Notes: generated by a model not told the origin, from the sequence alone. 64,000 bases of DNA from Acidobacteriaceae bacterium (GCA_003132405.1 PKXQ01000107.1:169175-233174), one strand, 5' to 3'; shown: positions 53,580-62,854, numbered from the stretch's first letter. Numbers and translations: made by a program.

Positions 53580-56525
53580 TCAGAACAGGGCGCCACGAAT
53601 TGCAAAACGGTAAGATCCCGAACCCACGTGAAGAACGACAGAATCGGCAGCATCGGTGCCGCCAGTCAATCCAGGCACACCGGACACGTACGTGTTGGCG
53701 CGCCACACAATTGCCCCACTCTCTTCAACGATCAAACGCGTCAGGCCGAGTTTTGGGATACTGATATCGGCTTCCGTCCCTGGGGGAATTGATGTGTCCA
53801 AGTTCATAGACACCTGGCCCCTGGCCCACGAAACCGTTATCGTGCCCCGTACGGTCTGCTGCGACGACGTAGCGCTCTGCAGATCGCCAACGGGTTGCGG
53901 CTTAATCAGAATGTGCCGGTAGCCCGGACTGCCCAGATTTATGCCGGCAAGGTTATGGTAGAAAAACTTGTCGATGCTGCCGAACATCTTCATATTCTGG
54001 CTGAGCCACGGGCCGCATTCGTAAGTTTCACAGACTGTGGTGGCGCCTTTCGTGACCTGGTAGCCAAGACCCGGGTAGGTAGTTTGCGTTGCCACACGGT
54101 ACATGACATCCGCTGCTCCGTAACTGGGTAGCGCGTGGGCAAGAGCATTAGTGCCGATGATGCCAGTCCAAAGGTGCGCGTTGTGTTTTGTAACTATGTC
54201 ATCGACAACATTTTTCAGTACCGCCTGAATCCTGTCTTGAGGAACCATGTCCAGATAGAGTGGGAGTGCGTTCGAGGTCTGACTGCCATTGGCGTACTGG
54301 TTGGAGGCGGGATCAAAGAATTGGCGGTTGAACGCATCTTTGATGCTCTGTGCGAGTTCCGAATAGCGCCTCGCGTCTTCGGACTTGCCCACAACTTCGG
54401 CAATTCGCGAGACGACCCAGGTATCATAATAGTAATATGCCGTTGAAGTCAGAGCAGATGGAGTGCGCCTCGGAGCGAATTGGCTGAATCCATTTTCCTG
54501 AGGTTCCATGTGATCGCCCAACCCGACTGATATGATGTGCCCCGTTGCATTCGCGCTCATGAAATCGACCAGCTTTGCCAGACTCGCATAGTGTTCTTCT
54601 AGGACCCGTTTGTCGCCATAGTACTGATACAAATACCAGGCGAGCAGCGGATAAGTACTCTTCCAACATGGCCACATCTGGTAGGCATTAATTCCATCTC
54701 GCCAATGGAGTGGGCTGACGAAAGGTATGTCTCCGTCTTCCTTCTGACTGTCCTGAATGTCGTTCAACCATTTTTCCCAAAACGCGGCCATGTCATAGTT
54801 GATGATGTAATCTTCGGCTACGAATCCAGGATCTCCGAGCCAGGCCTCCCGCTCCGCCCGATCGGCCGCGTCCTGCAATATCCCCTGAAGGCTGGTCATG
54901 AACGTCCACTGTATGTTGTGGTGGATTTGATTGATCAATTCGTTGGAACTAGCGAATGTGCCATTTGTATCCACCGAGGATCGCACGAAACGACCCTCAA
55001 TGCTCTCCACAGAAGGGGTGTCCGTGAATCCTCTGACCTCTACGTAGCGGAAGCCATGCAGAGTAAAGCGGGGCTCCCACACTTCAACGCCTTCCCCTTT
55101 CAAAATGTAAGTATCGGTTTGTCGCGCCTCCGAACCCGGAACCATGTTGCTGCGATTGTCCAGCGTGTCATCTTCTGAATAAATCCGTGAGCCGTATCGC
55201 AATACAACTTTTGCGCCGCGCGGGCCGCGTACGTGGATTCGAACCCAACCGCTGAAGTGCTGGCCGAAATCATAGATATATGTTTCGCTGAAGGATTCCG
55301 GCTCCTTCGGAGTGAACATCTTTATGGGCGGTATGGTTCGAATCACTCGACTGGGAGGAAGCAGCTCGGCAGTGAGAATGCCCCCCGGCGGCTCCGCCAG
55401 AGTGGCGTTCTTCCACAGCGAATCATTGAAACTGGGTTGGTTCCAACCCGGTTGCTCTAGTCGCGCGTCATACGTCTCCCCGTTGCAGAAATCGTTGTAA
55501 GTGATCGGACCTGGGGACGTTTTCCAGTCGGAATCCGATACTAGTACGAAGTTCTGACCGTCCGCGAGATCCGCCTTCATTTGAAAAACGAGGCGCGGCC
55601 GATCGCCGTAAGGAGCGCGCCCAATGGGCGAGGGCGCCACATCCGCTTCGGCGCTATACCATCCATTGCCCAGCATCACACCGATAACATTGGGACCTTG
55701 CTTGAGATATTCAGTTACGTCATAAACCGCATATAGCACGCGGGTTTTGAGCTTGAACGGTTGGTCATTATTGTAGTAAGTAGAGGCTGGATCGAGCACT
55801 CGGTCTCCGACCTTTTGTCCGTTAATGAAGAGCTCGTAATAGCCGATGCCCGAAATGTACACTTGTGCAGATTTGACGGGTTTCTCGATCGAAAAGTCAC
55901 GGCGAAAAATAGGTGACGACACCCCCTTTCTTGAGGCGATCCACTTGCCCTGCCAGTCGCTCTGTTTGCGGAGCCCTATTTCAAAGAAAGAGGCAACACT
56001 GTACGCACTCGCCTTCCCGTTTTTATCCCAGACCCGCACTTTCCAAAAACATCTTTCACTGCTCTTTAATTCGCTGCCTCCGTAAGATACTTCCACAGAG
56101 TTGTCAGAGGCGACCCTACCGCTGTCCCATTTGTCGCCGATGTCGGCCTGCAGCTTTTCCAAACTGGTCGCTACTAATATCTGATAGGCAGTCTGTAACT
56201 GGGCCCGTTCAGTAGAATCGAGTAACCAGCCGAACCTCGGCTGCCCGGTCTCGATTCCCAGCGGTTCGATCAGATGCTCGGTTTTGAGTTCTACCGGCAG
56301 CATCTGCGCTTGCCCAACAGTTCTGTTTTGAGGCGCTCCAGGAGTTTGAAGTTCCTTTGCCCCACTAAGAATGGGGATGAAGAAAAGGATGCAAACCAGA
56401 TGCAAAAGAATCAGCAGTCGCCGCCGAAAGCGGCAATGTCCAATCAGGATGAGCTTTTGTGAAACGCGCTCAACGCTGATCACATCGAGAGCGGTTGAAG
56501 TAAGTCCGTTGTGTGCGGGACGCAT
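53580..56525 (-). CDS. Alpha-L-rhamnosidase, GH78
   Basis: A 981-residue secreted enzyme. A long N-terminus carries a membrane segment near residues 38-54 (LLILLHLVCILFFIPIL). Beta-sandwich domains follow, with the bacterial rhamnosidase segments FGWLLD and IGYYELFINGQKVGDRVLDP. The (alpha/alpha)6 catalytic domain has the general-acid region DAADRAEREAWLGD at about 552-565 and the general-base region GATTVCETYE with Glu833. It removes alpha-L-rhamnose from plant or microbial glycans. The ATG at 56525 has AAAGGA six bases upstream. It lies 87 bp after the TonB receptor and precedes the isomerase in one operon. Confidence 0.93.
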   Translation of the reverse strand: MRPAHNGLTSTALDVISVERVSQKLILIGHCRFRRRLLILLHLVCILFFIPILSGAKELQTPGAPQNRTVGQAQMLPVELKTEHLIEPLGIETGQPRFGWLLDSTERAQLQTAYQILVATSLEKLQADIGDKWDSGRVASDNSVEVSYGGSELKSSERCFWKVRVWDKNGKASAYSVASFFEIGLRKQSDWQGKWIASRKGVSSPIFRRDFSIEKPVKSAQVYISGIGYYELFINGQKVGDRVLDPASTYYNNDQPFKLKTRVLYAVYDVTEYLKQGPNVIGVMLGNGWYSAEADVAPSPIGRAPYGDRPRLVFQMKADLADGQNFVLVSDSDWKTSPGPITYNDFCNGETYDARLEQPGWNQPSFNDSLWKNATLAEPPGGILTAELLPPSRVIRTIPPIKMFTPKEPESFSETYIYDFGQHFSGWVRIHVRGPRGAKVVLRYGSRIYSEDDTLDNRSNMVPGSEARQTDTYILKGEGVEVWEPRFTLHGFRYVEVRGFTDTPSVESIEGRFVRSSVDTNGTFASSNELINQIHHNIQWTFMTSLQGILQDAADRAEREAWLGDPGFVAEDYIINYDMAAFWEKWLNDIQDSQKEDGDIPFVSPLHWRDGINAYQMWPCWKSTYPLLAWYLYQYYGDKRVLEEHYASLAKLVDFMSANATGHIISVGLGDHMEPQENGFSQFAPRRTPSALTSTAYYYYDTWVVSRIAEVVGKSEDARRYSELAQSIKDAFNRQFFDPASNQYANGSQTSNALPLYLDMVPQDRIQAVLKNVVDDIVTKHNAHLWTGIIGTNALAHALPSYGAADVMYRVATQTTYPGLGYQVTKGATTVCETYECGPWLSQNMKMFGSIDKFFYHNLAGINLGSPGYRHILIKPQPVGDLQSATSSQQTVRGTITVSWARGQVSMNLDTSIPPGTEADISIPKLGLTRLIVEESGAIVWRANTYVSGVPGLTGGTDAADSVVLHVGSGSYRFAIRGALF

Positions 56526-56612
56526 TCGATCCTTTCAGTCGACAGCGTATCGGTCGCGGGCAGCAGGAGCAACAACAAGGAGCAGCGCCCCCATTCGCAG
56601 ATATTCAACCCG

Positions 56613-59600
56613 CTAGAAGGAGTATCGAACAGCCACTTGTCCGATTCTCGCGGGGTAGTTCTGGGTGAGGATGCCCCCGCTCTGCCAAGTTTCGTCCGAC
56701 GAATTAATCGGATTCATGAAGTTTGTCCGATTCAACACGTTAAAAAATTCAAACCGGAAATCTAGGTGCTGTTTGTCGCGAATCGTGAATTTCTTGAATA
56801 GAGAAGCGTCGAGATTAGCATAGCCCGGTCCTAAAATCAGATTGCGGGGCGAGTCTCCGTAGGCGAGCACCGGATCTTCAAAAGCTGCGGAATTAAACCA
56901 GCCGTTGGGCCCCGGATGACTAAGCTTCGGGTTACCAATGAGATTGGCCCTGAGGTCGCCCGCTGTGCATCCACAGGTGGCTGATGACGAAGCAAATACG
57001 CTAAAGGGTTGACCGGTCTGAAGCGTCAATATTCCGTTGATCTGCCAGCCGCCAAGAAAACCGTCGGCTACGCGGTTCCAATCTGCTCCAAAAGCGTGAC
57101 CTTGCCCTATCGGGAGTTCATAGCCGAACGAACCCACAAAACGATGCAGCTGGTTAAACGACGACACTGCGCGGTCAGCCGCAATATCGAGCGGGTTTTG
57201 CGGCTCGGCGCTCGGGTTAGTGTCTCCTCCGCCAGTAAAGGAACTCCCGCTAAGATCATCGATGGACTTCCCCCAAGTGTATGCCGCCAGGAACTGCAGA
57301 CCGCGAGAGAACCGCTTCGATGCCGTAATCTGCAGCGAATTGTAATTGGAAGAAAATACGTTTTCGAAAAGGGTGATGGCTCCCACGTTGGGAACCGTAC
57401 TATAGTAAAGCTGGCGCTGAGTTTCAGTGGTTGGGTCCCCTGGGGGAGCGGGGTTGCCTTGGTTCTCCCCCGGCAGGTGCGTGCCGCGGCTCCCTACGTA
57501 ACCGACCTCCAGCACAATTCCCTCCGGCAAAGCTTTCTGAACATTGAGACTGAAATACTGTGTGTAGGGCATAGGCGCGTTGCGTGCCGTCTGGTTCCAG
57601 CTCCCGGCGGGGTTATTGGGATCAAAATTGGCCATCGTTGGGGCTAGTTGCGTTGGAAGACCGTCTTTTACGTAGTACATTGCATCCAGGTTCGCAGCCA
57701 GGTTAATCACGGAGAATCTCTGCGTGTAAGGAGGATTCAGCCCAGCTTCCTCAGTATTGTCCACAAAGTTCGAATACGAAATTCCGTACCCTCCTCGAAG
57801 CACAGTATCGGCCTTCTCATTCAGAGCCAGAGCAAATCCAGCACGCGGACCAAAATTCTTGTAGCTGGTATTGATAAGTTGGCGAGGCGCGCCGCCAACG
57901 CCAGCCAGGGTAACGACTCCTTGCGCGGGATTCAGCGACGATATGCGATTTTCCACCTCCACCGACCCAGGGTAGATCTCGTACCTCAGCCCGAGGTTAA
58001 GAGTGAGCCGGCGGTTTACTTTGTAGTCATCCTGAAAATATGCCGCATATTCGATCACCCGAAAGCCTTCGGTGTTGGGTGTAAGGTCCTGGGCGATTTC
58101 CAATGGTCGTCCAGAAAGAAAATCGGCGAAAGCATTCCCGGTGAAGAATGGGACGAAGACATACTCGCCCTTTCCGAAAAAATTTCCCGAGCCGTTGTCC
58201 AACCGGCGGTGAAAATCGAATCCCATCTTCAACGCATGTTTTCCAGCCAGATGAGTCAGATTGTCGGCCAGTTCATAGGATGTGTAGCCATTAAGAGCCG
58301 GCGTAAACGGAGAAGTACCGATCCAACTCGGGGACGGTGACAGATAAAACCATGGCAGACCTGTGGTCAAAGGACTCACGTTGACGTTGGCAAGCCCAAT
58401 TTCAGTGGCAAGATTTTGCCCGTCATCAGAACTGGCGAACAAGGTGTGGTTACGACTAAATCCAGCGCGAAATTCATTAAGGGTCCGCGGTGTGAAAGTA
58501 TGCACCTCGCTGACACCAAAAGTTTGAATTTGGATATCAGGAGTGCCCCCTTGCAGATCAAGGGTAACACCACAGTCGATGCATGGTCCCACCAGACCGT
58601 TTCCGAAAGCCACAGGGATCACGCTATGCGATTGATTATAGGTGTAGTGCGCAGATAGCGAATCATGCTGCGTTAAAGAGTGGTCAACCTTGACGTCAAA
58701 CTGATTACTGTTGGCAATTGTTGAGCCGTTGGCAAAAAAGTTATTAATCGTGCCCTGGCCAGGGATGAGTGTCCCTGTGCGATTTGGTAGGGGATAAAAG
58801 GCGATGACCTTCGCGGCGATCGGATCGATGCCATCTGTGCCGGACGAGGGCATAACCTGACACGTTGCTGGCGTGAACTCTGCCGGGTTGCAACTGGGAT
58901 AGGCCTGCCCAGTTAAGGCGTTCTGATAAAGGATTTGCCCGGGCAGGAGGGTCTGAGTGAAGTTACCTGCGGTTTCGAGCGCGGTAGGGACGGACTGGAT
59001 AGTCGATTTTTGTTCCGTGTCGCGTGTGCCCTGGTAGTCAACGAAGAAAAACGTCTTACTCTTGATGATGGGACCGCCCAACGAGCCTCCGAATTGATTG
59101 CGTCTGAGCGGGTATCGCGGGGTCGGGCCGCTACCGTCCGAAGACTGGTTGTTAAAATAGCCGTTGGCGTCGAGTACGTCATTACGAAGAAATTCGAACG
59201 CTGAGCCATGCCAATTGTTGGTGCCGGACTTGAGCTTGACAGTAACAATGCCACCCGCCGACCTCCCGTATTCAGCAGAAAAAGTTCCAGTCAGAACCTG
59301 GAACTCCTGGATGGATTCGATGTTGGCATTGGCGAGCAGATTGTTATCCACATTGACATCGTCGCTGCCCTCAATCAAAAACATGTTTTGATCTGATCTG
59401 GATCCGTTGAAGTTGTAGCCCCCATTTGCTTCGCCCTGTATGCCGGTGGTCACGCCCGCACTGAGAGGGATGAGGTCGGAGAAATTCCGGCCATTCAGTG
59501 GCAGATCCTCCACTTGTTTTCCATTAATGATCTGGCCGACATCCGAAGTTTCTGTCTTTAACTGCTGCGATGCATCCGCTGTAACCTTCATCGTTTCATT

Positions 59601-59954
59601 GGCGCTGCCAACTACGAGATAAAAATCAACTCGCATCACTTGGCCGACCGCAAGATCAAGACCAGCGGTTACGATTTTCTTGAAGCCAGCTCGCTCCGCT
59701 GCGACTGTATAGCCACCAATCTGCAAGAATTTGGCCTCATAGATTCCGTGGTCATTGGTGGTGAAAGTCTGGATTACGTTTTGTGCCACATGGGTCACAG
59801 TAATGGTCACACCCGGAACGACCCCGCCGGTGGAATCGGTGACAGTTCCGGTGATCGTTCCGGAATTTACTTGAGCAAACAGAAATTGACACAGAGCAAG
59901 ACAAACCAAGAATGGACCAAGAAACGTCGCCCCTCGCACGGATTGCCTTTTCAT
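56613..59954 (-). CDS. TonB-dependent receptor, Oar-like, with carboxypeptidase regulatory-like domain
   Basis: A 1,113-residue outer-membrane receptor starting at ATG 59954 with GGAGGAC upstream. It has a signal peptide (FLGPFLVCLALCQFLFAQ), the regulatory-like beta domain (GTITGTVTDSTGGVV), plug motifs (DLPLNGRNF, FNGSRSDQNMFLIEG) and a barrel ending in Phe (VAVRYSF). It is the first gene of the operon running through GH78, isomerase, permease, IlvD, rhaI and truncated rhaB, so rhamnose-containing oligosaccharides are the likely cargo. It resembles the receptor at 11056 closely, for example in the CGCT/DLRANLIG segments near the C-terminus. Its promoter region carries the shared 32-bp box. 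Confidence 0.93.
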   Translation of the reverse strand: MKRQSVRGATFLGPFLVCLALCQFLFAQVNSGTITGTVTDSTGGVVPGVTITVTHVAQNVIQTFTTNDHGIYEAKFLQIGGYTVAAERAGFKKIVTAGLDLAVGQVMRVDFYLVVGSANETMKVTADASQQLKTETSDVGQIINGKQVEDLPLNGRNFSDLIPLSAGVTTGIQGEANGGYNFNGSRSDQNMFLIEGSDDVNVDNNLLANANIESIQEFQVLTGTFSAEYGRSAGGIVTVKLKSGTNNWHGSAFEFLRNDVLDANGYFNNQSSDGSGPTPRYPLRRNQFGGSLGGPIIKSKTFFFVDYQGTRDTEQKSTIQSVPTALETAGNFTQTLLPGQILYQNALTGQAYPSCNPAEFTPATCQVMPSSGTDGIDPIAAKVIAFYPLPNRTGTLIPGQGTINNFFANGSTIANSNQFDVKVDHSLTQHDSLSAHYTYNQSHSVIPVAFGNGLVGPCIDCGVTLDLQGGTPDIQIQTFGVSEVHTFTPRTLNEFRAGFSRNHTLFASSDDGQNLATEIGLANVNVSPLTTGLPWFYLSPSPSWIGTSPFTPALNGYTSYELADNLTHLAGKHALKMGFDFHRRLDNGSGNFFGKGEYVFVPFFTGNAFADFLSGRPLEIAQDLTPNTEGFRVIEYAAYFQDDYKVNRRLTLNLGLRYEIYPGSVEVENRISSLNPAQGVVTLAGVGGAPRQLINTSYKNFGPRAGFALALNEKADTVLRGGYGISYSNFVDNTEEAGLNPPYTQRFSVINLAANLDAMYYVKDGLPTQLAPTMANFDPNNPAGSWNQTARNAPMPYTQYFSLNVQKALPEGIVLEVGYVGSRGTHLPGENQGNPAPPGDPTTETQRQLYYSTVPNVGAITLFENVFSSNYNSLQITASKRFSRGLQFLAAYTWGKSIDDLSGSSFTGGGDTNPSAEPQNPLDIAADRAVSSFNQLHRFVGSFGYELPIGQGHAFGADWNRVADGFLGGWQINGILTLQTGQPFSVFASSSATCGCTAGDLRANLIGNPKLSHPGPNGWFNSAAFEDPVLAYGDSPRNLILGPGYANLDASLFKKFTIRDKQHLDFRFEFFNVLNRTNFMNPINSSDETWQSGGILTQNYPARIGQVAVRYSF

Positions 59955-60027
59955 CTTGTCCTCCGATAATCGATCCGCGTCTGACGGTCTCCAATAAAGT
60001 TCCCACTAGAGAAACTGACATATTGCT

Positions 60028-60098
60028 TTTTACGCTGTACGATCGGGCCCGTTCAAACCCTTCGGCTTACGAAATTGAATTACTTCTTTACAGCTATT
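60028..60098 (-). promoter_or_regulatory. Promoter and conserved 32-bp box of the TonB/GH78/rhaI operon
   Basis: On the minus strand, TTGAAC (60056-60051), a 17-bp spacer and GTAAAA (60033-60028) form the candidate promoter. Ten bp upstream lies the box 60098-60067, matching 31500-31469 at 29 of 32 positions, with the same TGTAAAGAAGTAATTC core. The core contains the imperfect palindrome GAAGTAATTC. It lies about 113 bp from the receptor start and 404 bp from regulator 2, which is the natural candidate to bind it. Confidence 0.58.
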
Positions 60099-60268
60099 GC
60101 GAAAGTGGTTTGCGCATTTGCACCCGTCGCCACGACGCGAAGCACGCCAAACGCGCGTTATCAAGATAATTTCCCCAAGTTGACGATTGCGATTACCAAA
60201 CATCGCGTTTAAAGCGTGATTCAGAATCAGTTGATCCTCCCGGATGCCTCGTATGTGTCAGCCGGCTA

Positions 60269-60299
60269 TATTGTCAATAGATACATAATATGTCAATAG
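60269..60299 (+). promoter_or_regulatory. Direct repeats and palindrome upstream of regulator 2
   Basis: TGTCAATAG occurs at 60272-60280 and again at 60291-60299, 19 bp apart. The first copy lies inside an 11-bp palindrome, TATTGTCAATA (60269-60279). The spacing of nearly two helical turns suggests a protein-binding site. It lies about 200 bp upstream of regulator 2. Function is inferred. Confidence 0.35.
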
Positions 60300-60501
60300 A
60301 AACTTTGAAAGGAAACGAACTTTTCCAATGGATCGAGTGGGAGGGCCGAGAAGAGTGCGCACGCCGTCCGCGCTCACAGGTTCATTGGAAAAACGAAGGA
60401 CTTTAGGGGGTTCCAATACAGAAATAATGTGGGCATTGAGTACAGTACGGTAATATGAACAAAGGCTGCTTTAGTTTAATTTCTGAGGAGGCAGTACAGA
60501 G

Positions 60502-61611
60502 TTGGCCAAGACCGGATTAAAACGTCTGTACCACATCCCTATTCTTTCCAAGGCTCTAGATATCGTGGAGTCGTTCCAGATTGAAAGAAAGAGCGTCTCA
60601 CTAGAGTTTCTTCACCAGCGAACCGGGTTTTCCAAGACGACGATCTATCGCATCCTTAAGACCTTGGAGCACCGAGGCTATCTTGCGCACCAGGGAGATG
60701 GCCTATATCGACTCGTTTCGCTTCCATCCAAGATACGATTTGGGTTTGGTGGGCAATCGGAAAAATTGCCATTCTCTCAAGCGGTAACAGCCAGCCTAAA
60801 AGAGGCCGCCGTCTCATCCGGCGTTGAGCTGCTCGTGTTAGATAATCGCTATGACGCACGCACCGCGCTGCGAAATGCGGAACAATTTGTCGCGCAGCGG
60901 GTGGATCTCGTGATCGAGTTTCAGATCGAACAGGAAGTTGCGCCGATTGTGGCGGACAAGATTGCGAGCGCAGGTATTCCGCTGATTGCGGTGGAAATAC
61001 CGCATCCTCATGCCATTTACTTTGGCGTCGACAATTATCGCGTTGGTTTTGTCGCGGGTGAGTATCTAGGGCAGTGCGCTAAGAAAGCCTGGAAGGAAAA
61101 AGTCCGCTGGGTTCTCGGGCTTGACATCGAGGAGGCCGGGCCGCTGGTGCAAAGCCGTATAACCGGTGCGTTTGAAGGTGTGCGGTCGGTTTTGCCGGAA
61201 ATTCCCATCGAACAGTATGTACGAATGGACGCTCGGGGCTTGAGTGACAAGAGCTACAAACTTACGTCTGAATTTCTTCAGAGGCATCCGAGGGACCGCG
61301 GAATTCTCGTGGCCGCAGCGGACGACACAAGCGCACTTGGGTCCTTGCGTGCTGTTAAGCATTTAAAACGCGAAAGGCATGTAGCGATCGTGGGCCAGGA
61401 TTGTATCCCTGAAGCAGTGGAGGAGATGAAGCAACCTGCGACGCCATTCGTTGCGTCGGTCTCACGCGAGGTTCATACCTACGGCCCTCGGCTGATGCAA
61501 CTTGGGCTGGCCTTGGTAAGGGGCCAGCAAATTGCGCCCTACCAATACGTTCGCCACAAATTGGTTACTGCGGAAGCACTCACTGGGGGACCACGAGCAC
61601 TTTCTGCTTGA
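60502..61611 (+). CDS. Regulator 2: IclR-type winged helix fused to a periplasmic-binding-protein sugar sensor
   Basis: A 369-residue paralogue of regulator 1. The winged helix spans about residues 12-72 (LEFLHQRTGFSKTTIYRILKTLEHRGYLAH). The type I periplasmic-binding-protein domain follows from about 90, with VDLVIEFQIEQEV, IPLIAVEIPHPHAIYFGVDN, ILVAAADDTSALGSLRAV and YQYVRHKLVTAE. The start is TTG at 60502, ten to eleven bases after GAGGAG, immediately before the winged helix. It is divergent from the TonB/GH78/rhaI operon and probably controls it. As in regulator 1, no IclR effector domain and no LacI-type helix-turn-helix is present. Confidence 0.86.
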   Translation: MAKTGLKRLYHIPILSKALDIVESFQIERKSVSLEFLHQRTGFSKTTIYRILKTLEHRGYLAHQGDGLYRLVSLPSKIRFGFGGQSEKLPFSQAVTASLKEAAVSSGVELLVLDNRYDARTALRNAEQFVAQRVDLVIEFQIEQEVAPIVADKIASAGIPLIAVEIPHPHAIYFGVDNYRVGFVAGEYLGQCAKKAWKEKVRWVLGLDIEEAGPLVQSRITGAFEGVRSVLPEIPIEQYVRMDARGLSDKSYKLTSEFLQRHPRDRGILVAAADDTSALGSLRAVKHLKRERHVAIVGQDCIPEAVEEMKQPATPFVASVSREVHTYGPRLMQLGLALVRGQQIAPYQYVRHKLVTAEALTGGPRALSA

Positions 61612-61627
61612 CCACATTTTACTAAGC

Positions 61628-62854
61628 TCAACGAGCGTTCGTGTATTGTTCGGCGAGGGGCATGTGCGCGAGCAGGTGTCGCAGAGACGATTGCATCGCC
61701 GCTTCATAGCTCGTTGTCTCGAGAAGATGAAAAACTTTTAACTGCCCCGGAGTCCCAGTGAAGTCGAGGGAAACCCGAAGATCGCGGTCGATCGAAACAC
61801 GCGCGGGAACGAATTCATAAAGTGAAACTTTCTCGAAGCCGGGAACTAAGCTGGATGACGCCACCCAGGATTTTCCCTTTCCGTAAATCTCACACCCAGC
61901 TGAGTCATAGATTGCAGCAGTGCTCCACATGTACCTGGTCTCCTTCCATTGCTTGTCACGGAGGCTCTGCTCGGTAGGCAGCTGAAGGTAGGCGAGCGGT
62001 TCGGTAAGATTCGGATCCTTACGATCCAGGGCATAGAGAAAATAGTTCTGCAAGGGCGCAGGCAGTTCGGCGAAAACATCCGACTGCCGAAACGTCCAAT
62101 ACACTCGGTATTCATCTGGCTTGAGTTTGCCCGCAGCCATGTCTGCCACCGTGTCATTTTTCCCGAATGCCGGGCACCAATAAACAGGCAATTCCGAAGT
62201 CATGAGTTGGATATAAGCCTGGGGATCTACGAGCGGATTCCATTGAAAATCCCCACCGCCGTTGTTGCCATCCGAGAAGTAGAGTCTGGCCACTTTTTGT
62301 CGGAAGAGCTCGGGTTCACGATTGTACGTAGCGACTACATCACGCGCGCTGCCACAGATCGTAAATGCAACCTTCTGCTCGGATTCGCGCAATATCTGCA
62401 GAATTAATTCGACTGCGCCTTGATAGTGAGGAAATTGGTTTAGCCCTTTGTCTTCGGGATATCGCAGAGCGGTTCCAAGGCCTGTGGCGTAAGGGACCTT
62501 CCTGCCCGTCAGCGCTTCGATCTGCTCCACTGGGATTCTTCCAGGGGCGACCGCTTGTTCCTCACCCTGATCCAGGATGATTGCGCGGATATCTAATTGA
62601 GGAAGCGAAAAAGCAGTAGCAAGATCCACATGATCGTCGGGATCATTGAACGGATGAAAAAGGTCTGTGCAGTGGATAAGCGGAATCTTGTTTCCAATCT
62701 CGCCCGCGGCGACGGGTCCGCCGGATTCCTCGAGTTGGTCAAGGTTCGCGCCGAACAGCGAGGTTCCGCAGGGCTGACCGATGGTTGTTGCAGCCGCAAG
62801 CGTCCCCAGACCTGCGAGAAACTCTCGACGTGATCCGCCCGCATTGTTTCTCAT
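61628..62854 (-). CDS. Nucleoside hydrolase-like protein, Tat-exported
   Basis: A 408-residue protein. The N-terminus SRREFLAGLGTLAAA is a Tat signal. After it, IPLIHCTDLFHPFNDPDDHVDL places Asp71, Asp73 and Asp74 where nucleoside hydrolases have their Ca2+-binding aspartates, though the exact DTDxxxDD spacing is altered. VAFTICGSARDVVATY resembles the family's later strand. Nucleoside hydrolases cleave N-ribosides, but this distant, exported relative may act on another glycoside. The ATG at 62854 is preferred to 62881 because it starts just before the Tat motif. It converges with regulator 2 with a 16-bp gap. Confidence 0.65.
   Translation of the reverse strand: MRNNAGGSRREFLAGLGTLAAATTIGQPCGTSLFGANLDQLEESGGPVAAGEIGNKIPLIHCTDLFHPFNDPDDHVDLATAFSLPQLDIRAIILDQGEEQAVAPGRIPVEQIEALTGRKVPYATGLGTALRYPEDKGLNQFPHYQGAVELILQILRESEQKVAFTICGSARDVVATYNREPELFRQKVARLYFSDGNNGGGDFQWNPLVDPQAYIQLMTSELPVYWCPAFGKNDTVADMAAGKLKPDEYRVYWTFRQSDVFAELPAPLQNYFLYALDRKDPNLTEPLAYLQLPTEQSLRDKQWKETRYMWSTAAIYDSAGCEIYGKGKSWVASSSLVPGFEKVSLYEFVPARVSIDRDLRVSLDFTGTPGQLKVFHLLETTSYEAAMQSSLRHLLAHMPLAEQYTNAR

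Larger units (their letters stand above)
59955..60501. other. Divergent intergenic region between the GH78 operon and regulator 2
   Basis: This 547-bp gap has no convincing gene. It holds the TonB promoter and 32-bp box (60028-60098) and the TGTCAATAG repeats (60269-60299). A TTG with GAGGAG upstream starts regulator 2 at 60502. The stretch 60100-60260 and the stretch 60300-60480 show nothing that I recognise. Confidence 0.6.

Noticed and set aside
57009..58340. Two adjoining + strand open frames (212 and 230 codons) inside the receptor gene
   Set aside because: Both lie antisense to the receptor barrel and show no domain.
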